DNA of 47,238 nucleotides, taken from assembly GCA_015655585.1 (NCBI GenBank), contig JAATEV010000119.1:1-47238 (forward strand), in the 5' to 3' direction. Positions 1 to 8,374 of the stretch are shown here, piece by piece (position 1 is the first letter of the stretch; every line of letters begins with the position of its first letter). Source of the stretch: Terriglobales bacterium (lineage in GTDB: Bacteria; Acidobacteriota; Terriglobia; Terriglobales; Acidobacteriaceae). Under the pieces are notes generated by a model. That model worked only from the letters and a program-made list of their open reading frames with translations. It did no database searches and was not told the origin of the DNA. The position numbers and the translations under genes were made by a program.

Positions 1-1075
1 GGGTGGTGAGGCCGAAGGTGCAGAAGCCGAAGGTGAGGAGCCAGCGGGGGTCGATTTTGTTGGAGAGGTAGCCGATGATGGGCATTCCGCAGACGGCCCC
101 GATGCCGCGGGGGGCGACGACGAGACCGGCGGTGAAGGCGGTGTAGCCGAGGAGTTCCTGATAGAAGAGCGGCAGGACGGTGACGGTGGAGTAAATGCCG
201 ATTCCGAACATGAAGATGAGGACGGAGCCGATGAGGAAGTTCCGGTCCTTGAGGACTTTGAGGTCGACGATGGTGTCTTTCTGGGTCCAACAGCGCCAGC
301 AGAAGTAGACGAAGGAGACGATGAGGAAGAAGACGGCCCAGCGAATCCAGGTGGCTCCGAACCAGTCGTCCTCTTGTCCCTTGTCGAGGACGACCTGGAG
401 GCAGCCGGTCCAGATGACGAGTGCGGCGAAGCCGTAGCGGTCGAGCGGGGGAACCTTGGCCTTGGTGATGTAGGCGGGGTCGTGGATGAAGCGGTTGATC
501 ATGAAAAGGGCTAGGATGCCGATGGGGATGTTGATGTAGAAGGCGTAGCGCCAGGAGTAGGTGTCGGTGAGCCAGCCGCCGAGGGTGGGGCCAAGGACGG
601 GGGCGACGACGACTCCGAAGGCGAAGACGGCCATGGCGGCTCCGCGCTTGGCGGGCGGGAAGGATTCGAGGAGGATGGCCTGGGAGAGCGGCTGGAGGGC
701 TCCGCCGCCTGCTCCCTGAATGACGCGGGCGAGGAGCATGATGCCGAGGGTGGGGGCGGCTCCGCAGGCGAAGCTGGCGATGGTGAAGATGGTCACGCAG
801 GACATGAGGAAGCGCTTGCGGCCGAAGCGGAGGCTGAACCAGTTGCTGGCGGGCAGGACGATGGCGTTGGCGACGAGATAGCTGGTAAGGACCCAGGTGG
901 CTTCGTCGTTGGAGGCGGAGAGCGACCCGGCGATGTAGGGCAGGGCCACGGAGGCGATGGCGGTGTCGAGCACCTCCATGAAGGTGGCGAGCATGACGGA
1001 GGCGGCGATCAACCAGGGATTGACGCCTTGCGAGGCGGCGGATTGATCTTGAAGCGCGGTTGCTGCCGAGGCCAT
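1..1075 (-). CDS. DHA2-type (EmrB/QacA) MFS multidrug exporter, C-terminus cut by window edge
   Basis: Inner-membrane proton-driven drug exporter of the 14-helix major facilitator group. The visible 358 residues start MASAATALQDQ and run through several hydrophobic helices. The stretch LATFMEVLDTAIASVALP is the typical first helix of the DHA2 family, with its conserved Asp and Thr. FGRKRFL is the loop 2-3 signature, and VFAFGVVVAPVLGPTLGG is motif C of the antiporter branch. The ATG at 1075 was chosen because it directly precedes the conserved first helix; the Shine-Dalgarno match is weak. The gene is divergent from dnaK across about 290 bases. The partner membrane-fusion and outer-membrane genes, if any, lie outside the window. 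Family certain, substrate unknown. Confidence 0.9.
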   Translation of the reverse strand, partial: MASAATALQDQSAASQGVNPWLIAASVMLATFMEVLDTAIASVALPYIAGSLSASNDEATWVLTSYLVANAIVLPASNWFSLRFGRKRFLMSCVTIFTIASFACGAAPTLGIMLLARVIQGAGGGALQPLSQAILLESFPPAKRGAAMAVFAFGVVVAPVLGPTLGGWLTDTYSWRYAFYINIPIGILALFMINRFIHDPAYITKAKVPPLDRYGFAALVIWTGCLQVVLDKGQEDDWFGATWIRWAVFFLIVSFVYFCWRCWTQKDTIVDLKVLKDRNFLIGSVLIFMFGIGIYSTVTVLPLFYQELLGYTAFTAGLVVAPRGIGAVCGMPIIGYLSNKIDPRWLLTFGFCTFGLTT

Positions 1076-1282
1076 GGGATTGAGGAGCTTTCTGTTTTCT
1101 AAAGAGTAGAGGATAAATGTCGGCTTGAGGATGTCTCTTGCCGGGAAGGCGGATTTTCCGGGGGAAAACGGGGTTTTGCGTTGGGTGGGGTGGCCGGTAT
1201 TCAGCGCTGGCGGGTGGATTTTGGGTGGCTGGCGGGATGGATGGACGGGGTGCATCTTTTAGTGATCTTGATCATCAGAATA

Positions 1283-1303
1283 GTTGACAATAAGTGACTC
1301 AAG
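1283..1303 (+). promoter_or_regulatory. HAIR-type HspR operator upstream of dnaK
   Basis: The HAIR consensus is CTTGAGT-N7-ACTCAAG. Here GTTGACA (1283-1289) is followed by exactly seven bases (1290-1296) and a perfect ACTCAAG (1297-1303). The left half matches 4 of 7, the right half 7 of 7. A CTTGATC half-like copy lies at 1267-1273. The left half also contains TTGACA (1284-1289), a perfect -35 hexamer, so a bound repressor would cover the promoter; the matching -10 is poor. An HspR homologue is encoded at 8375. No CIRCE element is seen. Assignment as the HspR site is inference from spacing, half-site and context. Confidence 0.6.
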
Positions 1304-1367
1304 GTGAGATTCTTGGGCTGTCAGGATTTCAGATCGGGCTGCTGGCCCGGAAATTGGGGAGTGAGTG

Positions 1368-3284
1368 ATGGCGAAGATTATTGGTATTGACCTGGGGACG
1401 ACGAACTCGTGCGTTGCGGTGATGGAGGGCGGCGAGCCGAAGGTGATCCCGAATGAAGAGGGCGGCCGGACTACGCCTTCGGTGGTGGCGTTTACGAAGA
1501 GCGGCGAGCGTCTGGTGGGCCAGGTGGCGAAGCGGCAGGCGATTACGAACCCGGAGAACACGGTTTATTCGATCAAGCGGTTTATGGGCCGCCGGTTCAA
1601 CGAAGTAAACGACGAGATGAAGATGGTTCCCTACAAGGTGGTTCAGCAGGGCGACCATATCGCGGTGAGCGCGCAGGGGAAGGATTTTACCGCTCCTGAG
1701 ATCTCGGCGATGATCCTGCAGAAGCTGAAGAAGGCTGCGGAGGACTATCTGGGGACGTCGGTGACGGAGGCCGTAATTACGGTTCCGGCTTACTTCAATG
1801 ATGCTCAGAGGCAGGCTACCAAGGACGCGGGCAAGATTGCCGGTCTGGATGTGAAGCGCATTGTGAACGAGCCGACGGCGGCTGCGCTGGCTTATGGATT
1901 GGACAAGAAGAAGGACGAGACCATTGCGGTGTATGACTTCGGCGGCGGTACGTTCGATATCTCGATCCTTGAGGTTGGCGAAGGCGTGATCGAGGTGAAG
2001 TCGACCAATGGCGATACGCACCTGGGCGGCGACAATCTTGACCAGCGGATCGTGGATTGGCTGATCTCGGAGTTCAAGACGGAGAGCGGTCTGGACCTGA
2101 CGGCGAAGGGCAACGAGATGGCGTTGCAGCGGTTGAAGGACGCCGCCGAGCGCGCGAAGATCGAGCTTTCGACCGCGCAGGAGACGGAGATCAACCTGCC
2201 GTTCATTACGGCGGACGCGAGCGGGCCGAAGCACCTTGTGCGTAAGCTGACGCGGGCGAAGCTGGAAGCGCTGGTCGATGACCTGCTGCAGAAGTCGGTT
2301 GGGCCGTCGAAGCAGGCACTGAAGGATGCGGGCGTGGACGCGAGCAAGATCGACGAGGTGGTGCTGGTTGGCGGACAGACTCGTATGCCTGCGATTCAGG
2401 AGCTGGTAAAGAAGCTCTTCGGCAAGGAGCCGCATAAGGGTGTGAACCCGGATGAGGTTGTTGCGATCGGCGCGGCGGTTCAGGCTGGCGTGTTGGCCGG
2501 TGAAGTGAAGGACCTGCTTCTGCTCGACGTGACTCCGCTGACGCTCTCGATTGAGACGATGGGCGGCGTGGCTACACCGATGATTACTCGCAACACGACG
2601 ATTCCGACGAAGAAGACGGAGACGTTCTCGACGGCAGCCGACTCACAGACCGAGGTTGAGGTTCACGTGTTGCAGGGCGAGCGTCCGATGGCGGCGCAGA
2701 ACCGGACGCTGGGCAAGTTCAAGCTTTCGGGGATTCCGCCGGCTCCGCGTGGCGTACCGCAGATCGAAGTTACGTTCGACATCGATGCCAACGGCATTCT
2801 GAACGTGACGGCGAAGGACAATGCGACGGGCAAGGATCAGAAGATCACGATCACGAGTTCGTCGGGACTGAGCAAGGAAGAGGTTGAGCGGATGGCAAAG
2901 GATGCCGAGGCTCACGCTTCCGAGGACAAGGAAGCTCGCGACACGATTGAAGCCCGCAATGGTCTGGACTCGTTGGTCTACAACGTGGAAAAGATGCTGA
3001 AGGAGGCGGGCGACAAGGTTGCGGAGTCGGATAAGTCCGAGGTCGAGTCGACGCTGGCGGATGCGAAGTCGACGCTGGCGGGAACGCCGAGCGCGAGTGA
3101 GCTGAATGCCGCGAAGGAACGTCTAACCACGGTGAGCCATAAGCTCGCAGAGGCGATGTACAAGGCTGCTTCGACGTCGGCCCCGACGGACGGCGGCGCG
3201 GCGGCGGAGGGCTTCAATGAAGAGCCGAAGAAGGACGAAGGCGTCATTGATGCTGAGTATGTAGATGTTGATGAGAAGAAGTAA
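1368..3284 (+). CDS. dnaK: Chaperone DnaK (Hsp70)
   Basis: Cytoplasmic ATP-dependent Hsp70 chaperone that binds exposed hydrophobic segments and works with DnaJ and GrpE. 638 residues, the normal length. The nucleotide-binding domain starts [18 protein letters not shown], with the phosphate-1 loop at residues 8-14, and [14 protein letters not shown] is the phosphate-2 loop near residue 190. The substrate-binding domain includes [18 protein letters not shown], followed by a helical lid and an acidic tail ending [11 protein letters not shown]. The ATG at 1368 is preferred over the overlapping GTG at 1365 because it gives the family N-terminus MAKIIGID and is preceded by GGGGAG. A HAIR-like operator lies 65 bases upstream and a hairpin terminator follows, so it is probably transcribed alone. 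grpE is not adjacent. Confidence 0.98.
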   Translation: MAKIIGIDLGTTNSCVAVMEGGEPKVIPNEEGGRTTPSVVAFTKSGERLVGQVAKRQAITNPENTVYSIKRFMGRRFNEVNDEMKMVPYKVVQQGDHIAVSAQGKDFTAPEISAMILQKLKKAAEDYLGTSVTEAVITVPAYFNDAQRQATKDAGKIAGLDVKRIVNEPTAAALAYGLDKKKDETIAVYDFGGGTFDISILEVGEGVIEVKSTNGDTHLGGDNLDQRIVDWLISEFKTESGLDLTAKGNEMALQRLKDAAERAKIELSTAQETEINLPFITADASGPKHLVRKLTRAKLEALVDDLLQKSVGPSKQALKDAGVDASKIDEVVLVGGQTRMPAIQELVKKLFGKEPHKGVNPDEVVAIGAAVQAGVLAGEVKDLLLLDVTPLTLSIETMGGVATPMITRNTTIPTKKTETFSTAADSQTEVEVHVLQGERPMAAQNRTLGKFKLSGIPPAPRGVPQIEVTFDIDANGILNVTAKDNATGKDQKITITSSSGLSKEEVERMAKDAEAHASEDKEARDTIEARNGLDSLVYNVEKMLKEAGDKVAESDKSEVESTLADAKSTLAGTPSASELNAAKERLTTVSHKLAEAMYKAASTSAPTDGGAAAEGFNEEPKKDEGVIDAEYVDVDEKK

Positions 3285-3316
3285 TTGTAGCGCGTAAGAG
3301 CAGTCCGGATAGAGGA

Positions 3317-3357
3317 GAAGAGAGGGGCGTTCCTAGCGGGGTGCCCCCTCTTCTTTA
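3317..3357 (+). terminator. Rho-independent terminator after dnaK
   Basis: GAAGAGAGGGGC (3317-3328) pairs with GCCCCCTCTTC (3343-3353) across a 14-base loop, with one bulged base, and is followed by TTTAT. It begins about 30 bases after the dnaK stop, so dnaK seems to be a single-gene transcript separated from the later chaperone genes. Confidence 0.7.
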
Positions 3358-3506
3358 TCAGGTCCGTTTGGTGGGATGGGCGTGTAGAGTGCGTTCTATC
3401 ACCAGGAAAGGTGATGGCGGTGAATAAAGAGCGGGGAGAAGATAGATACGCTGACGTGATCTGGCTGGAGAAGCTGGAACTCAATCGACTGCTGGGAGGG
3501 AAGGTT

Positions 3507-3677
3507 ATGACCGATACGCTGTGGAGATGCGACCAGGTACGTGCCGGACAACTGTACAACCGGATGATGTTCGATACGAAGGAAGAGGCGGAGCAGTTCG
3601 TTCAGCGGATGCAGCAGATGGAGCCGGACCAGATGTTTTCGATTGAGCAGATCGAGGCCCGGCAGGTGTGGAACTGA
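3507..3677 (+). CDS. Small conserved-looking protein of unknown function (56 aa)
   Basis: No named family recognised. The 56-residue product begins MTDTLWRCDQVRAGQLYNRM and continues with a region rich in Glu, Gln and Met that ends EARQVWN. It is soluble, has no signal peptide and has one Cys. The ATG at 3507 was chosen because GGGAGGGAAGG ends three bases before it, an unusually strong ribosome-binding site. The frame is open back to a GTG at 3411, which would add 32 residues. The gene lies between dnaK's terminator and the glycosylase gene on the same strand. My impression from memory is that similar short proteins occur in other acidobacteria, but I cannot search for them. Confidence 0.6.
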   Translation: MTDTLWRCDQVRAGQLYNRMMFDTKEEAEQFVQRMQQMEPDQMFSIEQIEARQVWN

Positions 3678-3776
3678 TCTTTTGATGGGCGGTTGTTGGT
3701 TTCGCGATGGCGGCGGCTTCTGGGAGTGACCAGTGCCGCCGCCATTGTTCGTATACGGGTTGTGAGGAGTGAATGA

Positions 3777-4694
3777 ATGCCGGAAGGAAATGAGATTCAT
3801 CGCTGGGCGGAGCGTCATGCTGCGGCGTTTGCGGGCAGGCCGGTGCGGGTGGATGGGCCGCAGGGGCGGTTCACGGATGCGGACGTGCTCGACGGGCGAA
3901 AGCTGGAGCGGGTGATGGCGGTGGGGAAGCATCTTGGATATGACTTCGGCAAGGACCGGATTCTGCATGTGCATCTGGGATTGCAGGGGGACTTTACCGA
4001 GGGCTCGGGGCCGCTGCCGGAGGTCAAGGGAGCTCTGCGGTTGCGGATGTGGAACGCGGAGGCGGTGAAGAGACCGGCGGGGGCGGACAGGAGCAGGCCG
4101 CATCGGTGGTACTCGGAGGACGATGGGGCAGATAATCTGCCGCCGGAGGAGATTGCTTGGGTGGAGCTGCGTGGGCCGATGGACTGCACGGTCTACACGC
4201 AGGCGATGTGGGATGCGCTGCTGCGGAGGCTGGGGCCTGATCCTCTGAATGGCGATGGGCCGGAGGAGATGATTGCACGGGTAGCGAAGAGCAGGAAGTC
4301 GATTGGAGAGCTGCTGATGGACCAGCAGGTGGCGGCGGGCGTGGGGAATATCTTTCGCGCGGAGCTGCTGTTTCGGGCGCGGCTGAGTCCGTTTGTGCCG
4401 GGGCGAGAGGTGGAGGTTGGTACGCTGCGGTCGATATGGAAGGATGCGGGCGTGCTGATGAAGGCGGCGATGGTGGATCGGCGGATTGTGACGACGAGGC
4501 CGAAGGACAGGCCGCATAAGACGGGGAAGGCTCTGAAGGAAGAAGCTCACTATGTTTATCGGAGGCAGGGGCGGCCTTGCTTTGTTTGCGGGGAGACGGT
4601 TTTGACGAAGGTGGTGGCGGGGCGGAATTTGTTCTGGTGTCCTGGATGCCAGGTTGGTAGAGATGATGTTGACCGGGGTTCGTTCAACGTTTAG
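3777..4694 (+). CDS. Fpg/Nei-family DNA glycosylase/AP lyase
   Basis: Base-excision repair enzyme that removes oxidised bases and cuts the abasic site. 305 residues. It begins MPEGNEIH, so after Met removal Pro2 is the catalytic N-terminal proline, with Glu3 next. Lys51 in VGKHLGYDF is the conserved beta-turn lysine. A helix-two-turn-helix follows (LLMDQQVAAGVGNIFRAEL), and a C-terminal zinc finger CFVC...CPGC lies near residues 270-295. MPEG rather than MPEL, and the overall layout, resemble endonuclease VIII/Nei2-type enzymes more than Fpg/MutM, so substrate preference is left open. The gene lies within the chaperone locus, 29 bases before the antidote gene. Confidence 0.92.
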   Translation: MPEGNEIHRWAERHAAAFAGRPVRVDGPQGRFTDADVLDGRKLERVMAVGKHLGYDFGKDRILHVHLGLQGDFTEGSGPLPEVKGALRLRMWNAEAVKRPAGADRSRPHRWYSEDDGADNLPPEEIAWVELRGPMDCTVYTQAMWDALLRRLGPDPLNGDGPEEMIARVAKSRKSIGELLMDQQVAAGVGNIFRAELLFRARLSPFVPGREVEVGTLRSIWKDAGVLMKAAMVDRRIVTTRPKDRPHKTGKALKEEAHYVYRRQGRPCFVCGETVLTKVVAGRNLFWCPGCQVGRDDVDRGSFNV

Positions 4695-4723
4695 CGTTGA
4701 ATGAAGTGCGTATAGGAGAGAAG

Positions 4724-5062
4724 ATGTCTATTCCGCGTAAGGCGAAGTCACGTAGGCCGCCGATGCATCCGGGGGAGATTCTGCGAGAAGAGTTTATGGC
4801 TCCGCTGGGTTTGAGCGCCAACGCCGTGGCGATTGCCTTGCGGGTTCCGGCGACGAGGATTCTTGAGATCGTCAACGAGCGGCGAGGGATTACGGTCGAT
4901 ACCGCGTTGCGGCTGGGACTGTACTTTGAGACTTCGGCGGAGCTGTGGATCAACCTGCAGAAGTCGTATGAACTGGCGCTGGCGCAGGAGAAGCTGCTGC
5001 CACAGATTGTCCGCGAGGTGCAGCCGCGGGCGTTGCATGAACAGCGTAAGAAGACAGCTTAG
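4724..5062 (+). CDS. HigA-family HTH antidote-like regulator, no toxin partner
   Basis: A 112-residue XRE/HigA-type protein. The signature PMHPGEILREEFM near residue 12 and the following helix-turn-helix (SANAVAIALRVPATRILEIV) match the HigA/VapI antidote family, which binds DNA and neutralises a RelE-like HigB toxin. The ATG at 4724 was chosen because TAGGAGAG lies just before it; the frame is open to a TTG at 4697. HigB is normally directly upstream, but here the upstream gene is a DNA glycosylase and downstream, after 12 bases, is dnaJ. The protein is therefore an orphan antidote or a domesticated regulator in an apparent glycosylase-higA-dnaJ transcription unit. Confidence 0.85.
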   Translation: MSIPRKAKSRRPPMHPGEILREEFMAPLGLSANAVAIALRVPATRILEIVNERRGITVDTALRLGLYFETSAELWINLQKSYELALAQEKLLPQIVREVQPRALHEQRKKTA

Positions 5063-5074
5063 GAATAAGAGATT

Positions 5075-6298
5075 ATGGCGACGACACAGACGAAGGACTA
5101 TTACGGCACGCTGGGCGTGAAGAAGACGGCGACGGCGGAAGAGATCCGCAAGGCGTTCCGCAAGGCTGCGCGGAAGTATCATCCGGACGTGAATCCGGGG
5201 GACAAGAAGGCGGAGGAGAAGTTCAAGGAGATCTCCGAGGCGAACGATGTTCTGAGCGATGAGAAGAAGCGGAAGATCTATGACCAGCTTGGCTTCTACT
5301 CGGACAATATCGATCCGGCTGCGGCGGAGGCGGCGGCCCGGGGTGGGTATAGCGGCGCGAGGGGCCAGGCGGCGGGCGGTGGTCAGGAGGTTCCGTTCGA
5401 CTTCGGCGGGTTCGATTTCTCGGACTTCCAGAGTGGACGTAGCGCGCAGCAGGAGGCCGGCGGCGGGTTTGGCGGGAGCTTCCGCGATATCTTCAGCGGG
5501 ATGTTCAACGGCGGTCGGCAGGGCACGGCGCGTGGGCCGCAGCCGGGGACCGATCTGGAGTACCAGGTGAATGTGGACTTCTGGACGGCGGTGCGCGGCG
5601 GCGTGGCGAAGCTGGAGATTCAGAGGCAGGAGATCTGCCCGACTTGCAAGGGCAAGTCGACGACGGGCGGGAGCGTGGAGTGTCCGGAGTGCCATGGCAC
5701 GGGGCAGGTGACGCAGATGGGCGGGCGGATGAAGTTCAACATCCAGTGCCCGCGTTGCGGTGGGTCGGGCAAGGTGCAGAATGCGTGCTCGACGTGCGAT
5801 GGCGAGGGCGTGGTGACGCGGCGCGAGCCTCTGGAGTTCCGCATCAAGGCGGGTACGCGGGACGGGCAGAGGATTCGGCTGGGGGGCAAGGGCAATGCTG
5901 GAACGAATGGCGGACCCGCGGGCGACTTGTACCTCATCATCAAGGCGGGGACGCATCCGGTGTTCACGCGGACGGGCGACGATATTTATGTAACGGTTCC
6001 GGTTACGGTAACGGAGGCGGCTCTGGGCGCGAAGATCGAGGTGCCTACGATCGACACGCATGAAGGTGGGTCGCGGACGCAGTTGAAGATTCCGCCGGGG
6101 ACGCAGACGGGGCAGAAGCTGCGGCTGCGGGAGAAAGGCGTGGCTTCGGCCTCGCGCGAGGGCGTGCGCGGCGACCAGATTGTGGAGGTGAAGATCGTGG
6201 TGCCGAAGGTGCAGGATGAACGGAGCAAGGAGATTCTGCGGGAGTTGGCGAAGCTGAACCCGGAGGAGCCGCGGGAGGAGATGTTTGAGCGGGTGTGA
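5075..6298 (+). CDS. dnaJ: Chaperone DnaJ (type I Hsp40)
   Basis: Co-chaperone that delivers substrates to DnaK and stimulates its ATPase. 407 residues. The J domain is at 8-70 with the HPD motif at 36-38 (KYHPDVNPG). A Gly/Phe-rich linker follows (FGGFDFSDF and neighbours, about 105-165). Four zinc-binding CxxC repeats begin at residue 188: [20 protein letters not shown] and CSTCDGEG. The beta-sandwich C-terminal domain carries [15 protein letters not shown]. All parts of a full-length type I DnaJ are present. It follows the HigA-like gene by 12 bases, so translation is probably coupled. Unlike the actinobacterial dnaK-grpE-dnaJ-hspR operon, other genes separate it from dnaK. Confidence 0.96.
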   Translation: MATTQTKDYYGTLGVKKTATAEEIRKAFRKAARKYHPDVNPGDKKAEEKFKEISEANDVLSDEKKRKIYDQLGFYSDNIDPAAAEAAARGGYSGARGQAAGGGQEVPFDFGGFDFSDFQSGRSAQQEAGGGFGGSFRDIFSGMFNGGRQGTARGPQPGTDLEYQVNVDFWTAVRGGVAKLEIQRQEICPTCKGKSTTGGSVECPECHGTGQVTQMGGRMKFNIQCPRCGGSGKVQNACSTCDGEGVVTRREPLEFRIKAGTRDGQRIRLGGKGNAGTNGGPAGDLYLIIKAGTHPVFTRTGDDIYVTVPVTVTEAALGAKIEVPTIDTHEGGSRTQLKIPPGTQTGQKLRLREKGVASASREGVRGDQIVEVKIVVPKVQDERSKEILRELAKLNPEEPREEMFERV

Positions 6299-6375
6299 GC
6301 GATGGTTTTGTTCCACGCAGGCATCGAGGTAACAGGGGAGACTATGACAAGAAGTCATGGGAAGACGATTGCGAG

Positions 6376-6563
6376 ATGGAAGCGGAATATGGCTTCTCCA
6401 TGGGCGTGAGGTCTCCCTATGCGGCACTTGCGGGCGAGGTTCATCATGTGACGCTGGATGACGATGTTCACACGATTTTCCGGATTCTCAGTTGGTGAAT
6501 GAGGCTTTGCGGTTGCTGATTAAGACGGTTAAGAGCGTTCAGAATCTGTCGAAGGCGAGCTAG
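6376..6563 (+). pseudogene. Frameshifted antitoxin-like gene, same family as the antitoxin at 8125
   Basis: One frame from the ATG at 6376 reads MEAEYGFSMGVRSPYAALAG and then VTLDDDVHT, then ends at 6498. The -1 frame overlapping that end reads DFPDSQLVNEALRLLIKTV and stops at 6563. Joined across a single-base shift near 6470-6475 they give the layout seen in the antitoxin at 8125 (DFADGERGRYA ... ETFPSAEAVNEALRILKKA). The upstream frame is open to a GTG at 6295 overlapping the dnaJ stop, with DYDKKSWEDD before the Met, so the original start may lie farther upstream. No toxin gene is adjacent. A sequencing error cannot be excluded. Confidence 0.55.
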
Positions 6564-6829
6564 CTGGCACGGGGAGTAAAGATGAAATACAGGGGCTCTC
6601 CGCTGTGGCGCAAAAACGCCGTTTTTGGTCAGGATGACGTGTTTTTGTGGTGCGGTGCCAGCAGCGTTTCATTTTGGGATGACCTGATGTGGTTACATTT
6701 CTGTTTTCAACAGGAATGTTGACTGCTATTGTCTGATTCACGAATAAATCTTCAGAAAGCAGCCGAATGTTTGCACTGTGGATAGTGCAGGCATGGTGGA
6801 ATTGTCTTAAAGTTCCTGGGGGGTGAACC
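6564..6829. other. Intergenic region with a possible promoter
   Basis: 266 bases without a convincing gene, lower in GC than the flanks. TTGACT near 6719 is followed about 18 bases later by AATAAA, a possible promoter for the exported protein at 6830. CTGTTTTCAACAG just before it is a short palindrome. Nothing else recognised. Confidence 0.3.
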
Positions 6830-7627
6830 ATGAAGCATCAGTCGTTAAGGCGGATGGTTGTTGGGTGCATGGTCTCCATGATGGCTTGTGGCATGGGGTG
6901 GGCGCAGGCGCAGAAACAGGGTGAGCTGACGGCGGAAGAGATTGTCGGCCGGATGATGGAAAAGAACGCGGAGAGGCAGGCGGCGCTGGAGCACTACAGC
7001 TCCGACCGCACCTATGAGCTGCACTACGACGGCATGGGCGGCAAGCACTATGCCGAGATGGTGGTCCATGCGGAGTACACGGCTCCGGGGCGGAAGCAGT
7101 TGACGGTGGTGTCGGAATCGGGCTCGAAGGTGCTGTGCAGAGAGGTTCTGCGGAAGCTGGTGGAGAAAGAGGAAGAGACGGCGGCGAAGGCGGACTGGCA
7201 GCGGTCGTTCTTCTCGGCTGACACCTACAAGCTGAAGCTGCTGGGGCGAGAGCAGCTTGAAGGCGTGGATACGTGGGTGTTGCAGGTGGACCCCAAGGTG
7301 GAGAGCAAGGTGGCGTACCGGGGGAAGATCTGGGTGAGCATGGATGATTTTGCGACGGTGCGGGTGGTGGGCGAGCCGTCGAAGAATCCGTCGTGGCTGC
7401 TGGAGAAGGCGAGCTTCGACTCGTGGTACATGCGGCGAGGTGCGATCTGGGTTCCGGAGAAGAACATCTCGACGACGCATGTGCGGATCGGCGGCGAGGC
7501 GAAGGTGACGATCGACTATGGCCGCTACCAGGTGCTGGCGTCGAAGGAGATCAAGGCAACGGCGGAGCAGACCGCGCAGATGCCGAAGGTGAGCGGGAAG
7601 GTTGCGCTGGCCAGTCTGGCTCAGTAG
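6830..7627 (+). CDS. Exported LolA-like outer-membrane lipoprotein-sorting family protein
   Basis: 265-residue secreted protein. The N-terminus MKHQSLRRMVVGCMV is a positively charged, hydrophobic signal peptide ending around GMGWAQA. The mature part starts with a helix (LTAEEIVGRMMEKNAER), then a sheet-rich fold with YKLKLLGREQLEGVDTWVL and GKIWVSMDDFATVRV. This pattern belongs to the outer-membrane lipoprotein-sorting/LolA-like superfamily, whose members bind acyl chains or other hydrophobic ligands in the periplasm. It is not close enough to E. coli LolA to claim the same job. It appears monocistronic. Nothing in the neighbourhood names its ligand. Confidence 0.75.
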   Translation: MKHQSLRRMVVGCMVSMMACGMGWAQAQKQGELTAEEIVGRMMEKNAERQAALEHYSSDRTYELHYDGMGGKHYAEMVVHAEYTAPGRKQLTVVSESGSKVLCREVLRKLVEKEEETAAKADWQRSFFSADTYKLKLLGREQLEGVDTWVLQVDPKVESKVAYRGKIWVSMDDFATVRVVGEPSKNPSWLLEKASFDSWYMRRGAIWVPEKNISTTHVRIGGEAKVTIDYGRYQVLASKEIKATAEQTAQMPKVSGKVALASLAQ

Positions 7628-7862
7628 CGGCGTTTGGGGATTGAGATTTTTCTGATCTGGATGGCTTTTTGTTGTCGGATTGAAGCCCGGCTCTATCTCA
7701 TATGGCGCAAGCAAAAATGCTGGGTTTCCGCTGGGCTACCCACGGTTAGACTGTGAGTAGGTTCGGGGCGGGGCGGGCGTATTTTGTGTATTCGTATGTC
7801 TGAGATGTTTCTTCAGGAGAAGAGTCTGGATGGAGACGATACACTTTCCTTGAGGAATCGCG

Positions 7863-8141
7863 ATGCGCAGGATCGTATGGGATGAGGGAAAGGATGCGAT
7901 CAATCGGAGGAAGCATCGGGTATCATTCCCGGAAGCGAGCGAGGCTTTCTTCGAGCCTCTGCTGGTGACGAAGCTGGACCATTGGCATCCTGTGGAGTAG
8001 TTGCGGTTTTTCAGTATGAGGGAGACTCGGGCGAAACGTCTGCCGGTTGTGGCTCATACGGAAGAAGAGGAATTGATTAGAATAATCACCGCACGGGATG
8101 CGACCGCTATGGAGAGGAGACGATATGAAGAAGGCGAGTGA
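7863..8141 (+). pseudogene. brnT: BrnT-family toxin gene with one in-frame amber codon
   Basis: BrnT toxins are small RelE-fold ribonucleases. From the ATG at 7863 (GAGG seven bases upstream) the frame reads MRRIVWDEGKDAINRRKHRVSFPEASEAF-like BrnT N-terminal sequence. It meets TAG at 7998-8000 (codon 46), then continues in the same frame with LPVVAHTEEEELIRIITARDATAMERRRYEE, the BrnT C-terminal core, and ends at 8141. Without the amber the product would be 92 residues, the family's normal length. The end overlaps the antitoxin start by 17 bases, as in working brnTA operons. The lesion is therefore a single nonsense codon in an otherwise intact gene. Read-through or sequencing error are alternatives. 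Confidence 0.75.
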
Positions 8142-8367
8142 AGACGAGTTCGAAGAGATGCCGGATGAGATCGACTTCGCGGATGGGGAGCGGGGCAGGT
8201 ATGCGGGATCGGTTGAGCCGTTGAGGAATCTGGTGTTGATTGAGCCGGAGCTGTTTGAGACGTTTCCAAGCGCCGAGGCGGTGAATGAGGCGTTGCGTAT
8301 TTTGAAGAAGGCCAGCATGGAGGCGACCGCTATGGTGAAACCTCCGAAGCAGGCGCGGGCGAGTTAG
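8125..8367 (+). CDS. Putative antitoxin of the (broken) BrnT system
   Basis: 80 residues, acidic N-terminus MKKASEDEFEEMPDEIDF, then GERGRYAG, VLIEPELFETFPSAEAVNEALRIL and a basic tail. The pattern resembles the short CopG-like antitoxins that accompany BrnT toxins in many bacteria (F-x2-G-x-R-x2-YA then FP-x4-VNEALR). It is not the classical BrnA sequence. It starts inside the last codons of brnT and ends seven bases before hspR, so it should be co-transcribed with hspR. The gene is intact although its toxin is interrupted. A related frameshifted copy lies at 6376-6563. Assignment by context and motif, moderate certainty. Confidence 0.65.
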   Translation: MKKASEDEFEEMPDEIDFADGERGRYAGSVEPLRNLVLIEPELFETFPSAEAVNEALRILKKASMEATAMVKPPKQARAS

Positions 8368-8374
8368 GACTGAG

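Noticed and set aside
4748..6427. A minus-strand open frame of about 560 codons opposite dnaJ
   Set aside because: Antisense shadow of dnaJ and the antidote gene: Arg/Leu/His/Pro-rich composition, no motif.
7849..7855. CTTGAGG just before the BrnT gene as a possible HspR autoregulation site
   Set aside because: No right half at the proper spacing, and its GAGG is simply the ribosome-binding site of the toxin gene.
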